A stretch of 64,000 bases of DNA from Sulfurimicrobium sp964552675. Its GTDB lineage: Bacteria; Pseudomonadota; Gammaproteobacteria; Burkholderiales; Sulfuricellaceae. The notes under the pieces were generated by a model that saw only the letters and a program-made list of their open reading frames with translations, had not been told where the DNA came from and searched no databases. The position numbers and the translations under genes were made by a program. Below, one piece after another: positions 5,717-13,880 of this stretch. The stretch lies in contig CAZKHJ010000005.1 in NCBI GenBank assembly GCA_964552675.1, positions 1 to 64,000 on the forward strand, read 5' to 3'. The number at the start of each line of letters is the position of its first letter. Position 1 is the first letter of the stretch.

Positions 5717-8067
5717 GAGTGATTGTTTTGCATGCCTACCCACGCCTGTCCCAGGCTCAGGCCGCCGTCGTTGGGCGGCGTTTGGCGCGCTTCCAGTACG
5801 GTCAGCCCCGCCGCTGTCAGCGCCTCGCGCAGCTTGTGGCTGAGGATGGCGTTGAGGAAGCAGCCGCCGCCCAGGGCGATGATCCTGATGCCGCTGCGCT
5901 GTGCGGCCTGTATTGCCCATGCCGCCAGCCCGTGTGCCACGGTAGCATGAAACAGCGCCGCGCCGAAGGCGGGTTCGGGGCCGTCAGCCAGGCTGCCGAG
6001 CAGGGGGAGGAAGTCCAGCGTGCCGTCGGCTGATTGCGCATGGCCGCTGGATAACGGCGCCACCGCGCCATGGCGTTCGGCCAGGCCCTCCAGCAGCATG
6101 GCCGCCTGGCCTTCGAAGGTGGCGACGGGCTTTATCCCGAGCAGTCCCGCCGCTGCATCGAACAGGCGGCCGCAGCTTGAGGTCAGGGGAGAGTTCACGC
6201 CCTGCGCCAGCATGTGGGAAACCATGTCGGCGGCGGGGCCGGGGAAGCGGCGGCTGATTTCCTCGTCGCGCCCCAAGGCGTGCAGGGCGCTGGCGGCCAT
6301 GCGCCACGGTTCGCGCGCGGCACGGTCGCCGCCGGGCAGTTGTAGTTGCGCCAGGTGGCCGAGGCGCTCGAATGTTGCGCCATCCACTTTCAGCAGTTCG
6401 CCGCCCCAGGCTGTTCCATCCGTGCCCAGACCAACGCCGTCGAGCGCCAGTCCCAGGGCGGGCTCAGTGACGCCATGTTCGGCCAGCACAGCGGCGATGT
6501 GGGCGTGGTGGTGCTGCACCGCCACCACGGGAATACCATGATCTGCCGCGAGGGCAGCCGCGAAACGGCTGCTGTGAAAATCCGGATGCAGGTCATGGGC
6601 CACGATTTCGGGGCGGATTTCCAGCACGGCCATCAGGTGCGCCGCCGTTTCTTCCAGCGCCTCGCAGGCGGGGGCGTTGTCGAGGTCGCCCAGATGCTGG
6701 GAGAGGAAGGCCTGGTTGCCGCGCGTCAGGCATACCGTGTTCTTGAACCAGCCGCCGCAGGCCAGCACCGGGGGGCCGGAACGGGGCAGGGCGATGGCGC
6801 GCGGGGTGTAGCCGCGGGCGCGGCGGATGAATTGGGAGTGAGACGTAGGGACTTCTTCGCTTTTCCTCTTCACTCCTAACCCCTCACTCCTCACTACACT
6901 GTCGTCACAGCGCGCCACGATGTCGCGGTCATGCAGCACGAAGGCGTCGGCGATACCCTCCAGCCGGGCCAGCGCTTCGCCGTTGCCAATGACCAGCGGT
7001 TCGCCGCAGGGGTTGGCGCTGGTCATGACCAGCAACAGGTCTTGCGGCTGCTCCAGCCAGGCCGTGCCGGATGGTCTGCCGGCGGCTTCGTGGAACAGCA
7101 GGTGATGTAGCGGCGTGTAGGGCAGCATCGCGCCCAGCCAGGCGATGCCCGGCGCGATGCCGGGTAATGCTGCGTCGCAGCCCGGCTGCTTGCGCAGCAG
7201 CGCGATGGGGCGTTCGCGGGTTTGCAGCAGCGCCTTTTCCGTTGAATCCAGCATCACCAATTGCTGCAGTGAGGCCGGATTGGCCGCCATCAGCGCGAAA
7301 GGCTTTTCCTCGCGCTGCTTGCGCTCGCGCAGGGCCGCCACCGCCCCGGCATTGCGCGCATCACAGGCGAGGTGGAAGCCGCCCAGTCCCTTGAGGGCGA
7401 GGATTTTCCCCGCCTTGAGCAGGGCTATGGCCGCCGCGATGACATCCTGGGTTGCGACGGCCTGCCCGGCGGCGTCGTGCAGGGAGAGCTGCGGGCCGCA
7501 TACCGGGCAGGCATTGGGTTCGGCATGGAAGCGGCGGCTCGCCGGGCCACGGTATTCCGCGCCACATGCCGGGCACAGCGGGAAGCCGGCCATGCTGGTG
7601 CAAGCGCGGTCGTAGGGCAACTGGCGGGTGATGGTGTAGCGCGGCCCGCAGTCGGTGCAGTTGATGAAAGGATAGCGGTAGCGGCGGTCGGCCGGGTTGA
7701 ACAGTTCGGTCAGGCAGGCGGAGCAGGTGGCGGTATCGGGCGCGATGGCGGTGCGGGCCGGGCCGCCCTGGCTGGCTTCGATGCTGAAGCCGGAGAGGGA
7801 GGCGAGCGGTGTGCCGTTCTTCGCCTCCACCGCTTCCACTCGCGCCAGCGGCGGGGCATCCGATTTCAGCCGCCTGAGCAGGTCGCGGATGGCATTTTCA
7901 TCGCCCTGGGCGGTGATTTCCACGCCCTCGCCGTCATTGCGTACCCAGCCGGCCAGGCCCAGTTCACGGGCGAGGCGATAGACAAAGGGGCGGAAGCCGA
8001 CGCCCTGGACCTGGCCGCGGACGCGGATGTTTGTGGTGGATGGAGTAGCAGGTTCGCTGCTATTCAC
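5713..8067 (-). CDS. hypF: Carbamoyltransferase HypF
   Basis: Uses carbamoyl phosphate and ATP to load HypE with the carbamoyl group that becomes the cyanide ligands. Domains in order are acylphosphatase (VRGQVQGVGFRPFVYRLA), two zinc fingers (CSACLTELF to CTDCG; CPACGAEY to CPVCG), a YrdC-like domain (KGLGGFHLACDA) and a Kae1-like domain (VQHHHAHIAAVLAEHG). I place the start at GTG 8067, giving 784 residues, the usual size. It overlaps the stop of the upstream DUF4124 gene. The longer ATG 8238 form would add 57 Arg/Lys-rich residues that shadow that gene. About 20 extra residues after RCDDSVVR come from a repeat insertion (6833-6897). Confidence 0.95.
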   Translation of the reverse strand: MNSSEPATPSTTNIRVRGQVQGVGFRPFVYRLARELGLAGWVRNDGEGVEITAQGDENAIRDLLRRLKSDAPPLARVEAVEAKNGTPLASLSGFSIEASQGGPARTAIAPDTATCSACLTELFNPADRRYRYPFINCTDCGPRYTITRQLPYDRACTSMAGFPLCPACGAEYRGPASRRFHAEPNACPVCGPQLSLHDAAGQAVATQDVIAAAIALLKAGKILALKGLGGFHLACDARNAGAVAALRERKQREEKPFALMAANPASLQQLVMLDSTEKALLQTRERPIALLRKQPGCDAALPGIAPGIAWLGAMLPYTPLHHLLFHEAAGRPSGTAWLEQPQDLLLVMTSANPCGEPLVIGNGEALARLEGIADAFVLHDRDIVARCDDSVVRSEGLGVKRKSEEVPTSHSQFIRRARGYTPRAIALPRSGPPVLACGGWFKNTVCLTRGNQAFLSQHLGDLDNAPACEALEETAAHLMAVLEIRPEIVAHDLHPDFHSSRFAAALAADHGIPVVAVQHHHAHIAAVLAEHGVTEPALGLALDGVGLGTDGTAWGGELLKVDGATFERLGHLAQLQLPGGDRAAREPWRMAASALHALGRDEEISRRFPGPAADMVSHMLAQGVNSPLTSSCGRLFDAAAGLLGIKPVATFEGQAAMLLEGLAERHGAVAPLSSGHAQSADGTLDFLPLLGSLADGPEPAFGAALFHATVAHGLAAWAIQAAQRSGIRIIALGGGCFLNAILSHKLREALTAAGLTVLEARQTPPNDGGLSLGQAWVGMQNNHS
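6833..6897. repeat. Small repeat inserted in frame within hypF
   Basis: The minus strand reads a tandem-like run GTGAGGAGTGAGGGGTTAGGAGTGA, later closed by CTCACTCC. It sits exactly between conserved RCDDSVVR and FIRRARGYTP of HypF, which are normally separated by only a few residues. The low-complexity GTGAGGAGTGAGG style is that of intergenic dispersed repeats. It adds roughly 15-20 codons without breaking the frame. Confidence 0.55.
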
Positions 8068-8380
8068 CAGCCTTGCTTTCACCTTTTTGGGCGCTGTCCT
8101 GCCCCTGTTCGCCGTTTTCCTTGTTGGCTGCTTCCTGTTCGGCTTTCTTGCGGTCGGAGTAGCGCTGGTTGAAAGCCTTGATTTCTGCCTGTGATTTTTC
8201 AATCGCTTCCTGCGAGGGCGCGCTTGCCGGCTTGGCAACCTTGCCGACTGCTTTCAGGTTTGCCGTTTCGCAGGGCGTTTCCTGATATACGGTCTTGCCG
8301 CCTGCATCCTTGCATCTGTAGACATCGGCCTGAGCCGGGAAAATCACACCCAACAGGCCGATCAAGAGTAATGCTTTCAT
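8060..8380 (-). CDS. DUF4124-domain secreted protein
   Basis: A 106-residue protein. A signal peptide (MKALLLIGLLGVIFPAQA) is followed by the DUF4124 core DVYRCKDAGGKTVYQETPC and a charged Lys/Glu/Gln-rich tail. DUF4124 proteins are small periplasmic proteins of unknown function, common in beta- and gammaproteobacteria. An AAGGAG ribosome-binding site precedes the ATG. It lies between hypB and hypF, and its stop overlaps the hypF GTG start by 8 nt, so it is part of the operon. No role in hydrogenase maturation is known to me. Confidence 0.85.
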   Translation of the reverse strand: MKALLLIGLLGVIFPAQADVYRCKDAGGKTVYQETPCETANLKAVGKVAKPASAPSQEAIEKSQAEIKAFNQRYSDRKKAEQEAANKENGEQGQDSAQKGESKAGE

Positions 8381-8422
8381 CTCTTCTCCTTGTTTCCCCT
8401 GGATATTATGCGCAACGGGGCA

Positions 8423-9208
8423 TTATGCCCCGCAAGCCTGTAGCCATTCCAGCCACTCTTTCATGCCTTCCCCGCTGGTGGCAGAGGTAAGTATCACGCG
8501 GATGCGGGGGTTGACCCGCTGCGCGTATGCAACACATTTTGGCACGTCAAAAGACAAATGGGGCAGCAGATCGACCTTGTTGAGCAGCATCAGGCCGGCG
8601 GCGGCGAACATGTCGGGGTATTTGAGCGGCTTGTCCTCGCCTTCGGTGACGGACAGGATCACCACCTTGTGCGCTTCGCCCAGGTCGAAGCCGGCGGGGC
8701 ACACCAGGTTGCCGACATTTTCGATGAACAGCAGGCTGTGGCTGGCTGGTTTCAGGTCTTCCAGCGCATGCTGCACCATGTGGGCGTCGAGGTGGCAACC
8801 CTTGCCGGTGTTGATCTGGATGGCCGGTGCGCCGGTGGCGCGGATGCGCTCGGCGTCGAAACTGGTCTGCTGGTCGCCCTCGATCACCGCCGCCGGTATT
8901 TTCCCTTGCAGCAGCTCGATGGTGCGGGTGAGCAGGGTGGTCTTGCCCGAGCCGGGACTGGACACCAGGTTCAGGGCGAAAATACTGTGAGCGGCAAAAT
9001 ACGCGCGGTTCCGGGCGGCATAGGCGTTGTTCCTGGCCAGGATGTCCTGCTCGACCTGCACCCGGCGCGCGGATTCGCCTTGAACATGCTGGTGTTCATG
9101 GTCATGCGCACGCTCCGGGCGGCGGAAGCGCAGTTCGCCCTGGCCGTGCGTGTGCGGCTTGCCGCCGATTTTCAGTTCACCGCCACCGCAGCCGCAGGTT
9201 GTGCACAT
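8423..9208 (-). CDS. hypB: Hydrogenase nickel incorporation GTPase HypB
   Basis: A 261-residue GTPase that, with HypA, inserts nickel into the large-subunit precursor. The N-terminal CTTCGCGGG carries the CxxCxC high-affinity nickel site. A short His-rich linker (HTHGQGE, HDHEHQH) may store metal. The P-loop SPGSGKT lies at residues 84-90, with ENVGNLVCPA and LLNKVDLLPH as further G-domain motifs. Its ribosome-binding site AGGA lies in TTTTAGGAT at the end of a MITE-like element (9219-9377) that separates it from hypA. Confidence 0.97.
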   Translation of the reverse strand: MCTTCGCGGGELKIGGKPHTHGQGELRFRRPERAHDHEHQHVQGESARRVQVEQDILARNNAYAARNRAYFAAHSIFALNLVSSPGSGKTTLLTRTIELLQGKIPAAVIEGDQQTSFDAERIRATGAPAIQINTGKGCHLDAHMVQHALEDLKPASHSLLFIENVGNLVCPAGFDLGEAHKVVILSVTEGEDKPLKYPDMFAAAGLMLLNKVDLLPHLSFDVPKCVAYAQRVNPRIRVILTSATSGEGMKEWLEWLQACGA

Positions 9209-9218
9209 TGATTTATCC

Positions 9219-9377
9219 TAAAAGAAGTACCTGAACCGCAAAGGCGCCAAGAGCGCAAAGGGAAAACAACTGTTTACCATCTTTCGCTGGCCACCCAATG
9301 GGTGGGTGAATATTTCGTCTTAACCATTTTGATTCTTGGCGCCTTCGCGTCTTTGCGGTAAGTGAACTACGGTTTTT
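9219..9377. repeat. MITE-like palindromic element, copy 1
   Basis: About 160 bp with terminal inverted segments. GAACCGCAAAGGCGCCAAG stands near the left end and CTTGGCGCCTTCGCGTCTTTGCGGT near the right, flanked by AAAAGAAGTACCTG and GAACTACGGTTTTT. It is the inverted relative of the element at 12343-12500, with which it shares both outer ends but not the core. It fills the hypA-hypB gap. Confidence 0.75.
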
Positions 9378-9381
9378 GGAT

Positions 9382-9720
9382 TTACGCCACTTCCAGTTCC
9401 TTGACCCGCAGTTCCGTGCCGCCGGTGACTTCGACCGGCATGTCGCAGCGGGGGCAAAGGTCATAACGCTCGTTCAGCCGGATTGACTCGCCGCAGGCGG
9501 GGCAGCGGCCGCTTCCCGGAATCTCGATGATCTTGAGCCCGGCGCCTTCCGCGATGCTGCCGCGCGTGACGGCATCGAAGCAGAAGCGCATGGCTTCCGC
9601 TTCCACCGCTGCAAGCTGGCCGATTTCGAGCCAGACTGCGGTAACCCGCGCGAAGCCCTGGCTGCGTGCCTGATCCTCGATGATGTCCAGCACGCTTTCG
9701 GCGAGCGACATTTCGTGCAT
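9382..9720 (-). CDS. hypA: Hydrogenase nickel metallochaperone HypA
   Basis: A 112-residue nickel chaperone. It begins MHEMSLAESV, where His2 is the nickel ligand. The structural zinc site is C73-x2-C76 and C89-x2-C92 (RCPACGE and LCPRCDM). It works with HypB in nickel delivery. Its start overlaps the stop of the upstream nickel permease gene by one base (TGATG at 9718-9722). The repeat element begins directly after its stop, which is read from TAA at 9382-9384. Confidence 0.96.
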   Translation of the reverse strand: MHEMSLAESVLDIIEDQARSQGFARVTAVWLEIGQLAAVEAEAMRFCFDAVTRGSIAEGAGLKIIEIPGSGRCPACGESIRLNERYDLCPRCDMPVEVTGGTELRVKELEVA

Positions 9721-10532
9721 CAGGCGTCAGCCGGAACGGGCCGGGACAGGCGCAGCGCCAGCAGGAAACTGCCCGCCACCACGGCGATGACGGCCAGTCC
9801 CAGCAGCATTTCGCGCCCCTCGCTCCAGGCATCGACTGCCGGGGAGAAGTATTTCACGGCGCCGAAGGCCGCCACCAGCAGGCTCAGGGAGGCAATGGCC
9901 AGGCTCATGATGCGCGAGGCCAGGCAGGCCATCTGCTGGCTGCGCTGGATGAGATGTGAAATCCACAGGCCGTTGATGCCGTCGGTCACCATCATGCCGA
10001 CCATGAAGGTTCCGCCCATCAGCAGGGAATACTCCCATCCGCCCAGGCCGGCGGCGGTCACGGAAAACAGCGCAGCCTGGCTCATGGTGTCGAAAGACAG
10101 GGCGAACAGGGCACCTGCCAGGGCGACCAGCGCGGGGTGGCTGGTATGCTGGAGGCGCCCGAGCAGGCGGCCCTTCAGCCCGATGGGCCGCACCACCTGG
10201 CCGGGGGCGGCCTTTAGCACCGCCGACAGGTTCAGCACGCCCAGCAGGGCGAGGAAAATGATCGAGATCCACGCGCCCGCATCTTCCAGCCAGAGCGGAA
10301 CCTGCCACGCCTGCGCCAGCACGCCGACGCCGATGGCCACCGCCATGACGATGACGCCATGCCCCAGCGAGAACAGGAAGCCGCACCAGCGGCTGATGCG
10401 CCGCTGGGCAGCGGCGTTGAAGCGGGTCAGGCCGTCGATGGTGGCGAGGTGGTCGGGGTCGAAGCCGTGCCGCATGCCGAGCGCGAAAACCAGCGCCAGC
10501 AGGGCGGAAAAATTGGCGGGAAGCTGTTCCAT
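9720..10532 (-). CDS. NiCoT-family nickel permease
   Basis: A 270-residue membrane protein. The NiCoT signature RHGFDPDHLATIDG near residue 21 corresponds to the HX4DH metal-recognition helix, and GHGVIVMAVAI and FDTMSQAALFS are further family stretches. Six to seven hydrophobic segments are visible. It would import Ni(II) for the hydrogenase encoded just upstream. It sits between the hydrogenase large-subunit gene (29-nt gap) and hypA (one-base overlap). The nickel rather than cobalt preference is inferred from context. HupN/HoxN-type naming would fit. Confidence 0.88.
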   Translation of the reverse strand: MEQLPANFSALLALVFALGMRHGFDPDHLATIDGLTRFNAAAQRRISRWCGFLFSLGHGVIVMAVAIGVGVLAQAWQVPLWLEDAGAWISIIFLALLGVLNLSAVLKAAPGQVVRPIGLKGRLLGRLQHTSHPALVALAGALFALSFDTMSQAALFSVTAAGLGGWEYSLLMGGTFMVGMMVTDGINGLWISHLIQRSQQMACLASRIMSLAIASLSLLVAAFGAVKYFSPAVDAWSEGREMLLGLAVIAVVAGSFLLALRLSRPVPADA

Positions 10533-10561
10533 GGAATGCCTTTGCGATGAGCCCGGATTGC

Positions 10562-12331
10562 TTATATTACCCTGACCTGCACCAGTTCTTCACCTGCCGG
10601 ATCGACCACGTGCACGGCGCAGGCGATGCACGGGTCGAAGCTGTGGATGGTGCGCAGGATCTCGATCGGCTGTTTCGCGTCGTGCAGCTTGTGGCCCTTG
10701 AGCGCCGCTTCGTAGGGGCCGTCCTGCCCGGCGGCGTCGCGCGGGCCGGCATTCCAGGTGGAGGGCACCACCGCCTGGTAGTTGTCGATGATCTGGTCCT
10801 TGATCACGATCCAGTGCGCCAGCGCGCCGCGCGGCGCCTCGGTGTAGCCCACGCCCTTGGCCAGCTTGGGCCAGGAGGCCGGTTCCCACAGGGTTTCGTT
10901 GAAGGTGCTGAGGTCGCCCGCCTTGATGTTGGCCAAGAGCTGATCGTACCAGCCCTGCATGGCATCGGCGATGACCTTGGTTTCCAGGGTGCGCGCGGCG
11001 GTGCGGCCGAGGGTGGAATACAGGGCGCTGACCGGCAGGTCGAGCTGGTTCAGCGCCATGCCGACCAGTTCTTTGGTTTGTTCGTGGCCTTTGGCATAGA
11101 GCATCAGCACCCGCGCCAGCGGGCCGACTTCGACGGCCTTGCCCCGCCAGCGCGGTGACTTGAGCCAGGAATAGGCTGCGTCGGTGTCCAGGTGCTGGTA
11201 GGGCGGTTTTGGCCCGCTGTAGTTGAGCGTGGTTTCGCCCTGGTAGGGGTGCAGTCCCTTGTCCTTGCCACCGCTGTAGTCATACCAGGAGTGGGCGACA
11301 TATTCCTGGATCTGGTCTTCAGCATTGAGGTCCACCGGGTGGATTTTTCCCAGGTCGCGGTCGAGGATTACCCCGGACGGGATCAGGAAGCTGGCCGGAT
11401 CGTCCATGCCCTTTTCCGGGAAATCGCCGTAGGTCATGAAATTGCCGATGCCCTCGCCCTGGGTGGCCCAGTCCTTGTAGAAGCCGGCGATGGCCAGGGT
11501 GTCCGGCACGTAAACCTGGTCGACGAAGCCGCGCATCTGGGCGATGAGATTTTTGACTTTTTCCAGCCCCACCATGTTGAGCGCGGTTGCCCCGGCGCCG
11601 CCGCGGTAATGCGGCCCCTTGCCGTGGCCATGGTGTTCCGGGTGGACGCTGATGGCACAGGGCACGCCGCCCACCACGAAATTGGGGTGCGGGTTCTTGC
11701 CGCCGAAAATGGTGTGCAGTTGCGCCACGTCGCGCTGCCACAGCAGGGCCTCGAAATAGTGCGCCACCGCCATCAGGTTGGCTTCCGGCGGCAGCTTGTA
11801 GGCCGGGTGGCCCCAGTAGCCGTTGCTGAAAATGCCCAGCTGGCCGGATTCGACGAAGGTCTTGAGCTTCTTCTGCGTGTCGGCGAAGTAGCCGGGCGAG
11901 GACTTGGCGTATTTTGAAATGCTCTGCGCCAGTTCGGAAGTGCGCCTCGGATCGGCCTGGAGCGCGGAAACCACGTCCACCCAGTCGAGCGCGTGCAAGT
12001 GGTAGAAGTGCATCACATGGTCGTGCACGTACTGCGCCGCGATCATCAGGTTGCGGATCAGCTGGGCGTTGGGCGGGATCTGGTAGCCGAGCGCATTTTC
12101 CACCGCGCGCACCGAGGCGATGCCGTGCACCAGGGTGCACACGCCGCAGATGCGCTGCGCGAAGGCCCAGGCGTCGCGCGGGTCGCGGCCCCGGAGGATG
12201 ATCTCGATGCCGCGCACCATGGTGCCGGCGCTGGAGGCACGGGTGATTTCGCCCTGCTCGCTGGTTTCCGCCTCGATGCGCAGATGGCCCTCGATGCGGG
12301 TGACGGGGTCGACAACGATGCGCTGGTTCAT
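10562..12331 (-). CDS. hynL: [NiFe]-hydrogenase large subunit (Isp-type, group 1e)
   Basis: The 589-residue catalytic subunit that oxidises H2 at a Ni-Fe(CN)2CO centre. The four cysteine ligands are in RICGVC (C62, C65) and DPCIACAVH (C568, C571). The maturation protease should cut after His574 and release a 15-residue tail beginning VVDPAG. It is the fourth gene of the hynS-isp1-isp2-hynL arrangement. A MITE-like element (12343-12500) separates it from isp2. The AGGAT ribosome-binding site lies at the element's edge. Confidence 0.96.
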   Translation of the reverse strand: MNQRIVVDPVTRIEGHLRIEAETSEQGEITRASSAGTMVRGIEIILRGRDPRDAWAFAQRICGVCTLVHGIASVRAVENALGYQIPPNAQLIRNLMIAAQYVHDHVMHFYHLHALDWVDVVSALQADPRRTSELAQSISKYAKSSPGYFADTQKKLKTFVESGQLGIFSNGYWGHPAYKLPPEANLMAVAHYFEALLWQRDVAQLHTIFGGKNPHPNFVVGGVPCAISVHPEHHGHGKGPHYRGGAGATALNMVGLEKVKNLIAQMRGFVDQVYVPDTLAIAGFYKDWATQGEGIGNFMTYGDFPEKGMDDPASFLIPSGVILDRDLGKIHPVDLNAEDQIQEYVAHSWYDYSGGKDKGLHPYQGETTLNYSGPKPPYQHLDTDAAYSWLKSPRWRGKAVEVGPLARVLMLYAKGHEQTKELVGMALNQLDLPVSALYSTLGRTAARTLETKVIADAMQGWYDQLLANIKAGDLSTFNETLWEPASWPKLAKGVGYTEAPRGALAHWIVIKDQIIDNYQAVVPSTWNAGPRDAAGQDGPYEAALKGHKLHDAKQPIEILRTIHSFDPCIACAVHVVDPAGEELVQVRVI

Positions 12332-12342
12332 GATATTTCATC

Positions 12343-12500
12343 CTAAAAACCGTAGTTCATTTACCGCAAAGGCGCGAAGACGCAAAGAAGACAAATGACT
12401 CCGATGAGATTGTCGCTCGTCCAATGGGAGGCACCCAAACCATGGTAACCGCCTGTTATTACTTTGCGTCTTCGCGCCTTCGCGGTTCAAGTGCTTTTTT
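12343..12500. repeat. MITE-like palindromic element, copy 2
   Basis: About 158 bp. TCCTAAAAACCGTAGTTCAT then TTACCGCAAAGGCGCGAAG stand at the left, and CTTTGCGTCTTCGCGCCTTCGCGGT then TCAAGTGCTTTTTT at the right. The ends match copy 1 (9219-9377) in inverted orientation while the centre differs. The right end supplies the last codons and the stop of isp2 (stop at 12487-12489). The left end abuts the hynL ribosome-binding site. Confidence 0.75.
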
Positions 12501-13764
12501 CAGTTTCATCCTGTTTGAGATGTTCGGCCACCAGTTCGGTCAGGCCGATCACCTTGACGTCCATATTGTAGGCTTCCAGTCCTTCCTCGATCACGATGCG
12601 GCAATTGGCGCAGGCAGTGACCAGGGTGTGTGCGCCGGCGGCGTCCAGCTGATCCTTCTTGCGCTTGAATGCCTTGATCCGGAGGGGCTCGGCACGAGGG
12701 TTTGCGCTCACTCCGCCCCCGCCGCCACAGCACCAGTTCATCACCCCGGCATCTTCCATTTCGCGGAAATCCGTCGCCACCTCACCCAGCAGCCGGCGCG
12801 GCTGTTCCACTACGCCGCCCCGGCGCGCGATCTGGCAGGGGTCGTGGAAGGTGAGTGGTTCGTCCAGTGTGCCCTCGGTCTTGAGGCGGCCCTCACTGTG
12901 CAACTGGTCGAGCAGTTCCAGGATATGCACCACGGTGAAAGGGTAGGGGCGGCCGATCAGGTTCGGCCCTTCCCAGCGCAGGGCGGTGAAGGCATGGCCG
13001 CATTCCGGGCTGATGACGTTCTTGACCGCGAGCTTTTCCGCTGCGCTGACGATGCGCTGCACGATCTCGCGCGCAATGTCGGAGACGCCGATCTGAATCC
13101 CGCTGTTGGTGGCCTCGAAGGCTTCCGAGGAAAGCGTCCAGCTGACATTCGCCTGTTGGAAAATGCGCGCCAGGGCGCCGAGATATTCGGGGAAATTGAT
13201 GATTTCCATGGAAGACAGCAGCGCCAGATAATCGGCGCCGTGCCGGTCGATGGGGATTTCCAGGCCGGTTTCGGCTTCCTGGGCGCGGATCTGGGTGAGC
13301 AGGGCGGGCAGCTTGATGCCCATCGGGCTGCCCAGGCGGATGGTGCGCTGTGTCGCCTCCACCACGCCATCCGGGGCGTGCCCGGCTGCTGCCATGCCCT
13401 CGCGTGCCTTGCGCACCATGTAGGCGATGTCGTTGCCCACCGGGCATACCATGGAGCAGCGTCCGCACAGGGTGCAACTGTCGTAGATCAGGGGGCTCCA
13501 GGCCGCCAGTTCCTCATCCGTGAGTTTTTTCGACAGGCCCAGCCGGGCGGCAATCCTGCCGAACAGTGTGTACTCACGTCGCCAGACTTTCTTGAGTGGC
13601 TCCAGCTTGTGAATCGGGGTGTACTGCGGGTCGCCGGTCTCGGTGTAGAACAGGCAGGCTTGCGCGCACAGGCCGCAATGCACGCAGCTCATGAAGAAAC
13701 TGGCAACAGGCGCATCGATCACCTCCATCAGGGCGTGATAGCCGCGATCGAAGCTGGCGCTCAT
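12487..13764 (-). CDS. isp2: Isp2, HdrD-like Fe-S subunit of the hydrogenase
   Basis: A 425-residue soluble iron-sulfur protein related to heterodisulfide reductase HdrD. Two ferredoxin-like clusters lie near the N-terminus (CVHCGLCAQAC and CTLCGRCSMVC). CCG-domain cysteines follow (NWCCGGGGG and ACANCR). In Isp-type hydrogenases it couples HynSL to the membrane subunit Isp1, toward quinone or another redox partner. I chose ATG 13764 (GGAAG upstream), because upstream codons derive from inserted repeat DNA. The C-terminal EKST and stop are encoded by the MITE-like element, so the native tail may have been altered. Confidence 0.93.
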   Translation of the reverse strand: MSASFDRGYHALMEVIDAPVASFFMSCVHCGLCAQACLFYTETGDPQYTPIHKLEPLKKVWRREYTLFGRIAARLGLSKKLTDEELAAWSPLIYDSCTLCGRCSMVCPVGNDIAYMVRKAREGMAAAGHAPDGVVEATQRTIRLGSPMGIKLPALLTQIRAQEAETGLEIPIDRHGADYLALLSSMEIINFPEYLGALARIFQQANVSWTLSSEAFEATNSGIQIGVSDIAREIVQRIVSAAEKLAVKNVISPECGHAFTALRWEGPNLIGRPYPFTVVHILELLDQLHSEGRLKTEGTLDEPLTFHDPCQIARRGGVVEQPRRLLGEVATDFREMEDAGVMNWCCGGGGGVSANPRAEPLRIKAFKRKKDQLDAAGAHTLVTACANCRIVIEEGLEAYNMDVKVIGLTELVAEHLKQDETEKST

Positions 13765-13880
13765 GACGCTGCTTCCGAACTGTGGCCGGAATATGCATGC
13801 CAAATTCCCTCCCCTTCAAGGGGAGGGTTGGGGTGGGGAAGTGTTCCGGCTCCCGGCTTTGGCAGGCGCTCCTTGCTCAT
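13761..13880 (-). CDS. 39-codon bridging ORF between isp1 and isp2
   Basis: The ATG at 13880 overlaps the isp1 stop (ATGA) and its own TGA overlaps the isp2 ATG, so translation could pass unbroken from isp1 to isp2. The peptide contains a Pro-rich stretch from the REP-like palindrome and ends GHSSEAAS, resembling the isp1 end GHKGVAS. It probably arose by a local duplication plus repeat insertion and is likely non-functional apart from coupling. Confidence 0.3.
   Translation of the reverse strand: MSKERLPKPGAGTLPHPNPPLEGEGIWHAYSGHSSEAAS
13807..13838. repeat. REP-like palindrome at the isp1-isp2 junction
   Basis: The perfect stem CCCTCCCCTT-c-AAGGGGAGGG (13807-13827) is followed by a TTGGGGTGGGG tail. 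This form is widespread as a dispersed repeat in proteobacterial genomes. It lies inside a 116-bp segment bounded by the 12-bp direct repeat AGCGTCATGAGC (minus strand). Confidence 0.65.

Noticed and set aside
8068..8238. A longer HypF start at ATG 8238
   Set aside because: The extra 57 residues are Arg/Lys-rich shadow translation of the DUF4124 gene, while GTG 8067 gives the normal HypF N-terminus.
10547..12346. Long plus-strand ORFs opposite hynL
   Set aside because: They mirror codon bias of the hydrogenase large subunit and show no protein family features.
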